64,000 nt of DNA, from the NCBI RefSeq assembly GCF_023028105.1, contig NZ_CP095491.1, positions 2,294,001 to 2,358,000 of the forward strand, given 5' to 3'. The stretch is from Halosolutus gelatinilyticus. GTDB taxonomy: Archaea; Halobacteriota; Halobacteria; Halobacteriales; Natrialbaceae. Made by a program: the position numbers and the translations under genes. The notes under the pieces were generated by a model. The model did not search any database and was not told the DNA's origin. It worked only from the letters and a program-made list of their open reading frames with translations. Positions 9,383 through 18,420 of this stretch are shown in pieces (within the stretch, counting starts at the first letter, position 1; the number at the start of each line of letters is the position of its first letter).

Positions 9383-10165
9383 TCAGCGCATCGCCCGGTA
9401 GCAGATCGATCGAGGCGGCCGACGGAACAACTCCGAGGGAACGTCCGGGTCGCGTTCCTCCCAGACGTCTCGAAGGTCCGGTTCGACGAGTTCCTCGAGA
9501 GCGAATCCCGCGTCCAGGAGCGGTTGCAGTAACTCGGACACAGAACGGCGGTAGTAGGCGCCGGGATTCGAACTTTCCGGCCCGTTCCAGTAGATTTCGA
9601 ACTGCTCTGTGTCGTGGTAGGTCGGCCGTTCCGGATCGGGATCGACGACTGGGTCCAGTTCCATCCCGTCGATCGCGCTCGTCTCGGGGTAGTCCCTGTC
9701 CCATACGACGAGGAAATCGTGCACCGGGTTGTGCGTTGAGACCACCAGCGAACCGCCGGATTCGAGAGTGCGGGCGAACTCGGTGATCGGCCCCTCGAGA
9801 TCCGGGAGGTGCGAGAAGACGTGCTGGCTGAGGACGAGGTCGAACCGATCGTCGGAGAACGGAATGATGTCATCGAGGTCGACCCGTTGAAACTCGGCGC
9901 TGTCGCCGTGCTCTCGTCGAGCCACCTCGATCATCTCCCGACTCGCGTCGATCCCGACGACATCGGCGCCCCGCTCTGCGAGCCAGTTCGAGTACGTGCC
10001 GTTACCACACCCCGCGTCGAGAACGCGTTTGCCACCCACTTCCGGCAGCAGCGACCGGGTCGTCGGCCACAGGAGTTCGGCTTTCCACGGCGCTTGGGTG
10101 AACGTCTCCCACGCGTCGGCGATCGCGTCGTAGTGGTTCTCGACTGACGGCTCGCTTTCTTTCAT
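9383..10165 (-). CDS. class I SAM-dependent methyltransferase
   Basis: 260 aa with the class I Rossmann signature: motif I VLDAGCGNGTY near residues 48-58, an acidic end of strand 2 (VVGIDAS), motif II/III FDLVLSQHVFSHL and the later strand GGSLVVSTHNP. Such proteins transfer a methyl group from S-adenosylmethionine to small molecules, proteins or nucleic acids; the C-terminal cap (residues 150-260) that would set the substrate is not recognised. The UbiE/COQ5-like core alone does not imply quinone methylation. The first residues (KESEPSVENHYDAIADAWE) are typical of soluble halophilic methyltransferases. Monocistronic. Confidence 0.85.
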   Translation of the reverse strand: MKESEPSVENHYDAIADAWETFTQAPWKAELLWPTTRSLLPEVGGKRVLDAGCGNGTYSNWLAERGADVVGIDASREMIEVARREHGDSAEFQRVDLDDIIPFSDDRFDLVLSQHVFSHLPDLEGPITEFARTLESGGSLVVSTHNPVHDFLVVWDRDYPETSAIDGMELDPVVDPDPERPTYHDTEQFEIYWNGPESSNPGAYYRRSVSELLQPLLDAGFALEELVEPDLRDVWEERDPDVPSELFRRPPRSICYRAMR

Positions 10166-10217
10166 GGGGGATCAGTCGCGACCAGAACGCTGTAAATATA
10201 GTCCGTTCCAGGACGGG

Positions 10218-10577
10218 CTACGGAGTGTCGATCGCGTCCGTGAGTTCGTCGTCGATCGCTTCGAGGATCGCGTCCGGACTGTGCGGGAGCGTGTAAGCCG
10301 GTCGTCCTTTCCCCGTCGGTGACTTCTCGGCGGGATCGACCTCGTCGATCATCCCCTCGGCCTCGAGCCGGTACAGCGATCGAATGACGTCGGCCTCGCT
10401 GAGCGAGCCGACGATCATCTCGACGTCGGTCAGTTGCTCCGTGCACAGCCGCCGGAGTTCGTGCGTCTGGGCCGGCGTGTCGTCGTCCCGATCGAGCGCG
10501 GCGACCCCGAGCAAGACAGTCTGTTCGGTCGGCGAGAGCGACTCAATTCGCTCGTCGACCGTCTGGTCTGCGCCCAT
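10218..10577 (-). CDS. winged-helix DNA-binding protein
   Basis: 119 aa from ATG at 10577 (MGADQTVDE); a longer in-frame start exists, but its residues are atypical. The pattern LSPTEQTVLLGVAAL, then HELRRLCTEQLTDVEMIVGSL and ADVIRSLYRLEAEGMI reads as a helix-turn-helix with recognition helix and wing, ending in the phrase GKGRPAYTL that often forms the wing of haloarchaeal regulators. It resembles the C-terminal winged helix of Orc1/Cdc6 proteins, but without an ATPase domain. Likely a small transcription regulator; the adjacent minus-strand PspA gene, 118 bp upstream of it, is a plausible neighbour target (inference). Confidence 0.65.
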   Translation of the reverse strand: MGADQTVDERIESLSPTEQTVLLGVAALDRDDDTPAQTHELRRLCTEQLTDVEMIVGSLSEADVIRSLYRLEAEGMIDEVDPAEKSPTGKGRPAYTLPHSPDAILEAIDDELTDAIDTP

Positions 10578-10694
10578 ACTATCATGTTCGATTTCGAGGG
10601 ACGTATTGGTTGCTGCTGCAACGGCAACGCTGCCCGGGTGCATGGACGGATCTCTCGGCTCGACGTCGCGCACGAAAAGCGGATTCGATTCGAC

Positions 10695-11537
10695 CTACTG
10701 TCCTTCTTCTTCCTGCAGCTCCGCGAGTTCGTCTTCGATCTCTTCGTCGTCGACCTCGGCTTCGAGGTCTTCGATCTCCGATTTGTCGACGTCCTCGGCG
10801 TCGACGTCCTCGGCGTCGGCGGGTTCGGTCTGGGTCTCGTCGGCGCCCATTTCGGACTTGAGCGTCTCGAGTTCGGCCTCGACGCCGCTGTCGGTCGAGA
10901 GGTCCTCGAGTTCGCGATCGATCTGGTCCTTGTCCGAGAGGACGTCGTCGAACGCGCCGGACTGGTGGAGTTCGTCCATGGCGGCCGCCCGCGCTTCCAT
11001 GTCGTCGGTCTGCTCCTCGGCGCGCTCGATGGCGCGGCCGACGTCCTCGAACTCCTCGCCCGTGGCCGTGATCGCCTCGTTGACCTGGGAACTCGCTTCG
11101 GCCGCCTCGTAGCGGGCCTTCATCGTTTCCTTCTTGGTGCGGAACTCCTCGATTCGCGACTGGAGTTCGTTCTTCTGCTCGATCAGTTGATCCTGCTGGC
11201 TCTGGAGGTCCGAAATCTGGCGCTCGAGATCCTCGATCTGGTTCATCTTCGTCTTCTTCTTCTCCAAGGCGCGCCGCGCCAGATCCTCTCGGTCCTGCTG
11301 GACCGCCGTCCGAGCCTGCTGGTTGTGTTTCTCGACGTTCTCCTCGAGGCGCTTTTTCTGCATCTCCAGGCGCTTTTTCTGCGTGGTGAGATCCGCGATC
11401 CCGCGTTTGACGTCCTGAAGCTGGTCGCGCATCTGCTCGTAGGAGTAATCGAGCGTCTCCGTCGGATCTTCCGCCCGATTGAGCACCGAGTTGATCTTCG
11501 ACCGGATGACATACGAGGTCCGAGAGAGGATGCCCAT
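10695..11537 (-). CDS. PspA/IM30 family membrane-stress protein
   Basis: 280 aa, almost entirely coiled coil from residue 15 to 230. Opens with MGILSRTSYVIRSKINSVLN, the amphipathic helix typical of the PspA/Vipp1/ESCRT-III family, followed by the family phrase DPTETLDYSYEQMRDQL. The last 60 residues are strongly acidic with a repeated DAEDVDAEDVDK stretch. Family members bind the inner membrane surface and polymerise to protect or remodel it under stress. The C-terminal acidic tail is a halophilic addition. Likely single-gene unit with its own promoter upstream of 11537. Confidence 0.85.
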   Translation of the reverse strand: MGILSRTSYVIRSKINSVLNRAEDPTETLDYSYEQMRDQLQDVKRGIADLTTQKKRLEMQKKRLEENVEKHNQQARTAVQQDREDLARRALEKKKTKMNQIEDLERQISDLQSQQDQLIEQKNELQSRIEEFRTKKETMKARYEAAEASSQVNEAITATGEEFEDVGRAIERAEEQTDDMEARAAAMDELHQSGAFDDVLSDKDQIDRELEDLSTDSGVEAELETLKSEMGADETQTEPADAEDVDAEDVDKSEIEDLEAEVDDEEIEDELAELQEEEGQ

Positions 11538-11744
11538 ACTCGTACGTCTCGCTCGTCACCCTTAAAAACATCACATTAACGACAGTCATAGCCGGAATGA
11601 ACGCTGTTCGGCGAGGTTTTTCGGAGTTCGATTTTCGTGACTGTCGAACCGGCGCGGATCCGCGATCGCATCGTCCCCGGCGGTCCGCGCCGGTAGCGAA
11701 CGGGTTTCGGTGGCTACTATACCGATACTCGCGAACGGTCGACC

Positions 11745-12359
11745 ATGACCGACGTCCTCGTTCCGGGCGGTCGCGACGTTCGCGGGACCCTCGACGGCCC
11801 GGCCGACGCCGAGACGATCGTCGTCGCCTGCCCGCCCCACCCCCAACAACGCGGCACGCGCTCCGACCGACGACTGACCGCAGTGAGCGACGCGCTCGCC
11901 GATCGCGGGCTCGCCTGCCTCCGGTTCGATTACGGCCCGTGGGACGAGGGCCACGGCGAGCGCGCGGACGCTCGCAACGCCGTTCGCTGGGCCCAGGACG
12001 AGGGGTACGATCGCGTCGGTCTCTTCGGCTTCAGTTTCGGCGCCGGCGAAGCCTTATTCGCGGCGGCCGATCTCGAGGGGGCGATCGCGGCGGTGTCCGT
12101 CCTCGCGCCGCCGGCGCGCCTCGGCGACGACGACGACCTCGACGTCCGCGAGGCCCTCGCCGCCCTCGAGTGCCCGGTGCAGGTGTGTTACGGTGAGCGG
12201 GACACGACGGTCGACTGGGAGCCGATCGTCGAGCGCGCGCGGGAGCGCGGCGACGACGTCGTGGCGCTGCCGGGCGATCACTTCTTCGTCGGCCAGCACG
12301 GTCGGATCGCGGAGACGATCGGAGATTTCCTCGGGCGGACGCTGGCCCCTTCGGCGTAG
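11745..12359 (+). CDS. small alpha/beta hydrolase
   Basis: 204 aa. Alpha/beta hydrolase fold with nucleophile elbow GFSFGAG (Ser97), an acidic residue near D153 (GERDTTVDW) and catalytic His179 (LPGDHFF). The N-terminal phrase VVACPPHPQQRGTRSD and CLRFDYGPWDEGHGE mark the dienelactone-hydrolase-like/YfbA-type group of small cytosolic hydrolases. The substrate is unknown. Start ATG at 11745 follows an AT-containing stretch (CTATACCG) about 30 bp upstream, fitting a leaderless transcript. Confidence 0.8.
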   Translation: MTDVLVPGGRDVRGTLDGPADAETIVVACPPHPQQRGTRSDRRLTAVSDALADRGLACLRFDYGPWDEGHGERADARNAVRWAQDEGYDRVGLFGFSFGAGEALFAAADLEGAIAAVSVLAPPARLGDDDDLDVREALAALECPVQVCYGERDTTVDWEPIVERARERGDDVVALPGDHFFVGQHGRIAETIGDFLGRTLAPSA

Positions 12360-12518
12360 CGATCCGATGCACCCGTTTCGTCCGACAACCATCACGGCGG
12401 ATAATTCACCGCGACTCGTCCGAATCGTTATTCCTCGCCCCGGCGTAGGTCCGCCGATGGCTCACGGGACGCGTCGACCGCTTCGAGCGACCGCGATTCG
12501 ATCGTCTTTGATCCGCCG

Positions 12519-13412
12519 ATGACCGCCGACGACCCGCCGATCGTCAGGGCCGAGACGTGGGCGGATCTCCAGCAGCTGGTCACCGCGGAGATGTGGATGC
12601 CCGATCTCTCCCGACACCGATCGCCCTACGTCTTCCGCGGCGTTCCCCACGTCGATCACAGCCTCGAGACGTCGATCAACCGGTTCGTCGGCGAGTCGGG
12701 GGACTGGAAACTCGAGTCGCTGCTGCTGCGGAACTTCCTCCAGTACGCGCTGAACGAGATCGAGGAACCCGACTCCGTCTGGCACCTCCTCTCGATCGCC
12801 GAACACTACGGGCTCCCCACCCGGTTGCTCGACTGGTCGTTCTCGCCGCTGGTCGCGACGTACTTCGCGGTTCGAAGCGGCGACACTGACCACGACGGGG
12901 CGGTCTGGGCGGTCGATTACCGAAAGCTTCACGATCAGCTTCCCGATCGGTACGAGCGGGTGCTCGGGACGACGGGAACGCACATGCTCGACGTCCACCT
13001 CCTCTCGACCGTGACCCGGGAAGCGGACCGTCGCCGAACCGCCACGAGGGAGGCTCCGGCCGGCAATCCGGACGACGTCACCCGACTGAACGAGTTCTGG
13101 CGCGAGTGGTGGGGCGTCGACGACGACGAGGAACCAGACGACCAGTTCGTGATGTTCTTCCGGCCGCCGGCGATCGACGACCGCATCGCCAACCAGTCCG
13201 CCGTCTTCTCCTTCCAGTCGGACCCTCGAGTGCCGCTCGATCGGTGGCTCGAGGACCGACCGGACTGCTACCGGAAGATCGTCATCCCGGGCGATCGCAA
13301 ACTGGAATTTCGCGACAAACTCGACCAGATGGGCGTCAACCACCGGACGCTGTTCCCCGGTCTCGAGGGACTGACGACCTGGCTCAAGCAGTACTACGAG
13401 CCTCGGGAGTGA
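12519..13412 (+). CDS. FRG-domain protein
   Basis: 297 aa. Contains the FRG motif as YVFRGVPHVDHSLETSINR (around residues 37-55) and the paired second block EHYGLPTRLLDWSFSPLVATYFAV (about residues 90-115), the defining features of the FRG domain. The family occurs in bacteria, phages and archaea and its biochemical role is unresolved; it is repeatedly found in mobile and defence-associated proteins. Here it stands alone and convergent with HerA, with a 159-bp 5' region. No toxin, antitoxin or nuclease motif is visible. The base composition matches the rest of the window, so there is no sign of recent transfer. Confidence 0.75.
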   Translation: MTADDPPIVRAETWADLQQLVTAEMWMPDLSRHRSPYVFRGVPHVDHSLETSINRFVGESGDWKLESLLLRNFLQYALNEIEEPDSVWHLLSIAEHYGLPTRLLDWSFSPLVATYFAVRSGDTDHDGAVWAVDYRKLHDQLPDRYERVLGTTGTHMLDVHLLSTVTREADRRRTATREAPAGNPDDVTRLNEFWREWWGVDDDEEPDDQFVMFFRPPAIDDRIANQSAVFSFQSDPRVPLDRWLEDRPDCYRKIVIPGDRKLEFRDKLDQMGVNHRTLFPGLEGLTTWLKQYYEPRE

Positions 13413-13497
13413 GGCGGAGCAACGACCTGGTGCCGGCAGCCGATTTACGGCCGATGGAATACGAGCGTTACGACAGTTCCATCGCCAGTCGACGATC

Positions 13498-15360
13498 TCA
13501 GTCCCGCCCGTGTCGCGTCAAGCACTTCGACAGCCCGATCAGCTCCACCGGTTCGGAGTTGTCGGGCGAGTAGACGACCATCTGGCCCTTCTCCATGTAC
13601 GGAACTTTGGACTCGAGGTTCGAGGGGATGTTGACGCTCTTGATCGCGTCCTCGTCGCCCAGGTTGAGGACGATCGTGGTGTTGATCTGCTTGAAGACCG
13701 CGTCGTCGATGTCCTGGGGGTCCTGCGTGATGAGGAACAGGCCCAGTCGCTCCTTCCGACCCTGCTTCGCCGCCTCGGTGAACTTGCGGATGACCTTACC
13801 TGCTTGCACCGAATCCGCGTCGGTCAGGAAGTTGTGCGCCTCGTCCATCCCCAGGATCAACGGCGTCTCCTTGATCCGATCGTAGGTCGGATCGTTTGAG
13901 AGTTTCTGATCTATCAGCAGCGACGAGAGCGCGAGGACGACGGCCTCGGTCGCCCGGGTATCGTTGATGTGGTAGGTGGGGACGACCGAGAGGCCGCCGG
14001 GGCGGACGAACTCGTGGACGAGGTCGGTGATCGGCCGGGCGTCCTGGTCGAAGACGTGGCCGAAGCCGAGCACCCGCCGGCGGACGGCGTCGAACGTCGC
14101 CTCGTGGACCCGGCCGGACTCGTCGAGTTCCTCCCGCAGCGCGGGGTCGTCGAGGAACGTCGTGAACTCCTCGTAGGTTCCCTCGGGGCCGTACTGATCG
14201 CGGAACCGCGGCAGGAGCACGCTGACGAGCGCGCCGTACTGGTTGTCGTTCAGGCCGCTGCCCGCGACCAGCCACGGGTTCTCGTGGACCATCGAGAACG
14301 GGATGGTGAACTCGACCTGCTCCGCGCGGTGGTGACCCGCCGCGTACGAGGCCGATCCCACCTTGGGAACGAACGCGATCGTGTCGTCGTGACCGCCGTA
14401 GGCGATCCCCTCGCGATCGAGTCGCCGCGCGAAATCGTCGTCCAGATCGGGATTGTCGTCGTGCATCTGGGCGTACTCGTCCTGGGGGTCGAACTGGACC
14501 ACCGCGGGTTTGACCGATCGGCCGTCCGCCATCGGATAGGTTCGATCGTCCGCGAGGTACTGGCGCAGGACGTTCTTGGCGCCGTGGGTCTTCCCCGATC
14601 CCGTGCCGCCGGCGATCAGCGTGTGTCGGAACGCGAGCGGATCGCCCGACTCGTAGTCGTCTTTCAGCCGGTAGTCGATCGTCGGCGGCGAGGCCGCCGT
14701 CCGCACCTTCTCGCCGCCGACCGAGAGGTGGCCGACGAAGACGCCGTCGTCGGGCATCTTCAGCCCCGTTTTGATCTCCTCGGTGTCGCTCGCCTGCTGG
14801 ATAACAGTCTGTGGCTTGGGGACCCGATCGGTCATCCGCCGCTTGAGTTCCCCGTCGTCATTGTAGAGGACGGCTTTCGGTTCTAAGCTAGCGATGAACT
14901 TGTAGTCGGCCTCGTCGACGCCGTCAGTTCGCATCGCCCGCCGGGCATGGATCTCGGTGGCATCGTCGGCGTGGTACTGCTGGGCGTACTCCAGCCCCGT
15001 GATCCGACAGAACAGTCGTTCGTCGCGGGACGCCGGTCCTTCGTCAGGATACGGAGCGATCAGGTAGCTCCCGATGCGGATCGACGATCGATTCCCGCGG
15101 GTGACGTACGCGCGAAGCGTCGTGTCCTCGCCGTCCTCGGCGACCCGAAGCCCCTGCGAGACGCAGATGGTGCCGATGCCGACGTCCTCTCCGCGGGGTT
15201 CGACGGGTGTCGGTTCGAAGTCGTCGCCGGTGCTCGTCGCGTCCGTCGACGACGTCGAGGCCGGAACCGACGACGTCCCGGAACTGCCGTCGTCGGCAGC
15301 GTCATCCGCCGAACCTTCGGTTTCCGCGGAAAACTCGCCGAAGTCGCCCAGATCGGTCAT
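13498..15360 (-). CDS. herA: HerA-type hexameric ATPase (DUF87 helicase)
   Basis: 620 aa from ATG at 15360 (MTDLGDFGEF). An acidic N-terminus (1-55) precedes a beta-barrel region resembling the HAS-barrel (about 55-150), then Walker A IAGGTGSGKTHG at about 249-260, Walker B LILGMDEAHNFL, a sensor/ITQDPQD motif, and a C-terminal ATPase end with the conserved LGDEDAIKSV. HerA is the translocase that works with NurA in DNA end resection with Mre11-Rad50. NurA is encoded 1.7 kb away on the same strand, with two small genes in between, the usual haloarchaeal arrangement. Together they should form the resection complex in the cytoplasm. Confidence 0.85.
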   Translation of the reverse strand: MTDLGDFGEFSAETEGSADDAADDGSSGTSSVPASTSSTDATSTGDDFEPTPVEPRGEDVGIGTICVSQGLRVAEDGEDTTLRAYVTRGNRSSIRIGSYLIAPYPDEGPASRDERLFCRITGLEYAQQYHADDATEIHARRAMRTDGVDEADYKFIASLEPKAVLYNDDGELKRRMTDRVPKPQTVIQQASDTEEIKTGLKMPDDGVFVGHLSVGGEKVRTAASPPTIDYRLKDDYESGDPLAFRHTLIAGGTGSGKTHGAKNVLRQYLADDRTYPMADGRSVKPAVVQFDPQDEYAQMHDDNPDLDDDFARRLDREGIAYGGHDDTIAFVPKVGSASYAAGHHRAEQVEFTIPFSMVHENPWLVAGSGLNDNQYGALVSVLLPRFRDQYGPEGTYEEFTTFLDDPALREELDESGRVHEATFDAVRRRVLGFGHVFDQDARPITDLVHEFVRPGGLSVVPTYHINDTRATEAVVLALSSLLIDQKLSNDPTYDRIKETPLILGMDEAHNFLTDADSVQAGKVIRKFTEAAKQGRKERLGLFLITQDPQDIDDAVFKQINTTIVLNLGDEDAIKSVNIPSNLESKVPYMEKGQMVVYSPDNSEPVELIGLSKCLTRHGRD

Positions 15361-15675
15361 ATCACAGTCATCCCGCCCATTCCTCAAACACGTTTCCCTC
15401 CGAACGAAGCGAGTGTCACTCGTCGACCGAACTCACGCGAGGGAGAACAACAGCGTAACCGACGCGTTTCGACGATATCCGCGACACGCGCCGCGAACGC
15501 CGCGGCGCGTACAGCGCGATGCGCGGGCACACCTCGCGACGTCCGGGCGGCCCTGACCGGCCGCGGAGGGGGGCGAACGCTCGAGGATTGGGTTCGTCGG
15601 CGCAAAAGCGGTAACACGGACGGGATGGGAGTTCGGGAACGCTCCGCGGCACCCGTCAATCGGGCACGACGCGTC
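15361..15675. other. intergenic region without a supported gene
   Basis: The 315 bp between HerA and the DUF7344-type gene contains GC-rich sequence and no reading frame with protein-like composition. It should hold the HerA promoter next to 15360. I see no hairpin or repeat in it. Confidence 0.5.
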
Positions 15676-16302
15676 TCAGACGATCGCTGACAGCGAGCGG
15701 TCGGCCTGGGACACGAGCTGCGTATCGGGGTCGTACTCAAGGACGCCGATCGACTCGAGCGCCGGGAGATGCGAGTGGTGGAGCTCGATCGTCGCCCGGT
15801 CGGTGTCGGCGACGGCGCCGCGGGTGACGAGGAAACTCGCGAGTTGCTCGACCGAGAGCGGTCGATCGTTGTCAGTCAGGATCGAACAGATCGGGAGCCG
15901 TACCGGGTGGACGGCCGTCTCGAGGAAGCGAGCGCCGTGGCTCGTCTCGCAGCACTCGAGCAACGCCGAGACGTTCGCCAGTTGGAACGGGGCCCCGTCG
16001 GCGAACTCCGCGCCGGTGTCGACGTCCCAGTCGACGATGTCGTAGTCCGCCAGTCGCGGCAGGTGGTTGTGAACGAGGGCGGTTCTGATCTCGTGGCGAG
16101 CCTGGCTCCGCGGCGCGTCCGGTCGTTCGCGCTCGAGTAGCGCCGTCGTCAGTTCGCCGAGCGAGAGGCGCTCGCCGCGCTCGCCGAGAATTTCGAGGAG
16201 GCGAAGGCGTCGCGGGCTTCGAAGGACGTCATAACACGCTGTCGGGACGTCTGCCAGTGGCTCCCTCGCGTCGTCATCGCCGGGGTGAGCGTCCGAACTC
16301 AT
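15676..16302 (-). CDS. tandem winged-helix protein, DUF7344 type
   Basis: 208 aa. Two copies of a halophile-specific winged-helix unit: the first from CYDVLRSPRRLRLLEIL to LVHNHLPRLADYDIVDWD, the second from HPVRLPICSIL to ELHHSHLPALESIGVLEYDPD. This pairing of RRRLRLLEIL-like helices and H-x-H-L-P-x-L wing is the DUF7344 pattern (my recollection of the family name). A transcription regulator is inferred. Upstream there is a perfect palindrome over the likely TATA box (16322-16339), consistent with autoregulation. It sits between HerA and NurA, divergent from the next gene. Confidence 0.75.
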   Translation of the reverse strand: MSSDAHPGDDDAREPLADVPTACYDVLRSPRRLRLLEILGERGERLSLGELTTALLERERPDAPRSQARHEIRTALVHNHLPRLADYDIVDWDVDTGAEFADGAPFQLANVSALLECCETSHGARFLETAVHPVRLPICSILTDNDRPLSVEQLASFLVTRGAVADTDRATIELHHSHLPALESIGVLEYDPDTQLVSQADRSLSAIV

Positions 16303-16321
16303 TACTCACAGAAACCGGCGG

Positions 16322-16339
16322 AACGGGGATAAGCCCGTT
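16322..16339 (-). promoter_or_regulatory. promoter with TATA inside a palindrome
   Basis: AACGGG and CCCGTT form a perfect 6-bp inverted repeat around GATAAG, read on the minus strand as CTTATC, a TATA-like box about 29 bp from the start at 16302. A second weaker palindrome, CCAAA-4 nt-TTTGG, lies at 16341-16354. The placement suggests operator control, possibly by the encoded winged-helix protein (inference). Confidence 0.35.
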
Positions 16340-16618
16340 TCCAAAAGGATTTGGGTCTGAAATATGACATTACTCGAAGAAAGTGTGCGTTACAATCGCA
16401 CGGTCGAGAAAGCGCCGCGTAGAGCGCTTGTATCCGGATTCGTGACCGTTCACTGGCGATCGTATTCACGACGTTCGTCCGGTCGTGATGGATCATTACT
16501 CCGAGCAGCAGGCGTCGGCGTTTGGAGTAGCCGATGGTTTCGATCGCGTCGTCCGCGTACAGCGTCCCGATTTAGCGGGTCCGCGGCCTTTTTGCGTCCT
16601 CGAGCCGTAGAGAATCGC

Positions 16619-16963
16619 ATGATCATGGTACGCGGTTGCGCGGGTGGGACCGAACTCACCGGCACCCTGTACGAGCGCGGCGAACGGGCGCCGTCCTTTC
16701 GCGGCGCACCCGACGAAGACGCCGCGTACGTGTGGGTCTGCGACGAGTTCTACGAGGTCGACAGCGGCGGGACGACCCAGCTCGTCGACGGCCGCGAGGT
16801 TCATCTCGCGTTCGAATCTCCCATGCCGCGGGGGTTCGACACGCGCAAACAGGCGATCGAACGCGCCAAGGAACACGTCCGAACGCAGTTCGCGCGGATC
16901 GGGGTCGACCCCGGGGTCGTCGAACTCGAGGTCGAACGCGACGAGCCGACGGAGAATCGCTAG
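16619..16963 (+). CDS. conserved haloarchaeal protein, DUF7113 type
   Basis: 114 aa from ATG at 16619 (MIMVRGCAGG); a second ATG lies two codons on. The sequence has a short beta segment GTELTGTLYERGE, YVWVCDEFYEVDSGG and an alpha-helical end DTRKQAIERAKEHVRTQFA. I associate it with the haloarchaeal family DUF7113. It lies between the HerA and NurA genes, in an order seen in many haloarchaea, so an accessory role in DNA repair is a reasonable but untested guess. It is convergent with NurA and divergent from the winged-helix gene. No catalytic motif is visible. Confidence 0.7.
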   Translation: MIMVRGCAGGTELTGTLYERGERAPSFRGAPDEDAAYVWVCDEFYEVDSGGTTQLVDGREVHLAFESPMPRGFDTRKQAIERAKEHVRTQFARIGVDPGVVELEVERDEPTENR

Positions 16964-17049
16964 CGCGATCGGACGCGATCGTGCGCCGGTCGCACCCCGC
17001 GCGGACGGTGGCGATCCCAAGGACATGAGGTTCGAGGTCGTCGCGACGG

Positions 17050-18327
17050 CTACGGGAACTCCTCGCCCCAGCGGTGGTCGTCGTAGCTGCGGTCCCGACT
17101 CGTGTCGAACTGCGTCTCGAGGGTCTCCCGGAGCGATCGCTTCTCCGAGTTGCTGATGCGGGCCAGTTCGTCGGCTTTCTCGACGATCAGCGGCGGGCCG
17201 TGCGCGATGGCCACGTCCTGAAGGAGCTGCAGCGTCAGCCGCTCACGGGTCTCCGGGTCGCGGGTGAACGCGAAGGGCGCTTCGATCCGGTACAGGAGAT
17301 CGTCCCGCGGATCGTAGACGACGAAGAAGGTCACCTCGTACTGCTCCGGGTCGAGGTCGCGGGCGACGCCCAGCGCGTTCCCGTCGATCGAGAGCGGCCG
17401 ATCGACGCCGCCCCGCGAACGGAACCAGTTGGTGTAGGTCAGCGCCGACGTGTCCCGTTCCCAGCGTTGCCCCTCGACGTCGTCGACGTACTCGCCACGC
17501 TCCAGGAGTCGGGTGAACAGCGCCGAATCGTTGGCCCACGGCGCGGTGATGCCGGCGTCTCGCTTCGCCTTCAGCGTCCGCGTGATCACGCGCGTCGCCG
17601 GGTTCTTCACGAATCCGACGAGCGGAACGTCCCGCGAGACGAACCGCTCGACCAGACGAACGTAGTTCTCCAGGACCGTCTTCGGGCGGGGGTTCTCGAG
17701 CAGGAAGTCCGCGAGGTCGGGGTGCTGGTCGGCCCACCGCAGGAGCCCGCGCGGGTACAGCGGCCCGTCGAGCACGAGCAGGTCGTCGACTTCTTCGGCG
17801 TGGTCGGTCGCGTGCTCGCTCTCGGCCTGATAGAGGGCCAGCGCGTGGACGACGCCCTCGGCGAACCGCGGCAGCGGCGGGATCTTCACCGCGCGGCTTC
17901 GGCTGTAACCCTCGTCGAACTTGTCCCAGGCCTCGTGGACCGTCGCCGTCTCGTCGTTCGAGTGAACCGTGGCGACGACCGTCCGCGATCGGTGCAGATC
18001 GAGGTCGCTCGGCGTCGCGCTCATCGCTGCCTGCGCGATGTCGATGACCAGCCCGTTCTTGAACGTCGTCGGGTTGATCGTCCCTGCGTCGAGGCCGTGC
18101 TCGCTCGGAAACGGCCGATCCTGCAGGGCGACGTCCTCACAGTCGACGAGCCGCCGGGACCGTTCGCCGATCGGGTCGACGATCGTCCGGCCCTCGTGGG
18201 TCAGCGGATCGAGAAACTCCTCCCAGACCGTCTCGGCGAAGGCGCGCCGATCGCGTTCGTCGGCCCCGTGGTCGATCCGCCTCGCGAGGCGGGCGATGCC
18301 GTCGAAGTGGACCGGATCGAGTGTCAT
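17050..18327 (-). CDS. nurA: NurA 5'-3' nuclease
   Basis: 425 aa from ATG at 18327 (MTLDPVHFDG); an in-frame ATG at 18369 would add 14 residues. NurA motifs are visible: an acidic cluster NGLVIDIAQAAMSATPSD, the LLVLDGPLYPRG block with the metal-binding aspartate, and KNPATRVITRTLKAKRD followed by the RGGVDRPLSIDGNALG phrase near the C-terminus. NurA is a metal-dependent 5'-3' exonuclease and endonuclease that acts with HerA in DNA end resection. Encoded 1.7 kb from HerA on the same strand. Its 5' region carries the structured element at 18421-18597. Confidence 0.85.
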   Translation of the reverse strand: MTLDPVHFDGIARLARRIDHGADERDRRAFAETVWEEFLDPLTHEGRTIVDPIGERSRRLVDCEDVALQDRPFPSEHGLDAGTINPTTFKNGLVIDIAQAAMSATPSDLDLHRSRTVVATVHSNDETATVHEAWDKFDEGYSRSRAVKIPPLPRFAEGVVHALALYQAESEHATDHAEEVDDLLVLDGPLYPRGLLRWADQHPDLADFLLENPRPKTVLENYVRLVERFVSRDVPLVGFVKNPATRVITRTLKAKRDAGITAPWANDSALFTRLLERGEYVDDVEGQRWERDTSALTYTNWFRSRGGVDRPLSIDGNALGVARDLDPEQYEVTFFVVYDPRDDLLYRIEAPFAFTRDPETRERLTLQLLQDVAIAHGPPLIVEKADELARISNSEKRSLRETLETQFDTSRDRSYDDHRWGEEFP

Positions 18328-18420
18328 ACACACTGCCTCCCAGTCCACTCGCAAAAATTCAGTGGTCATGAAGTCTCGTCGTATTTGGACTATGCGAATA
18401 CCATACCGGAACAGCTGAGA

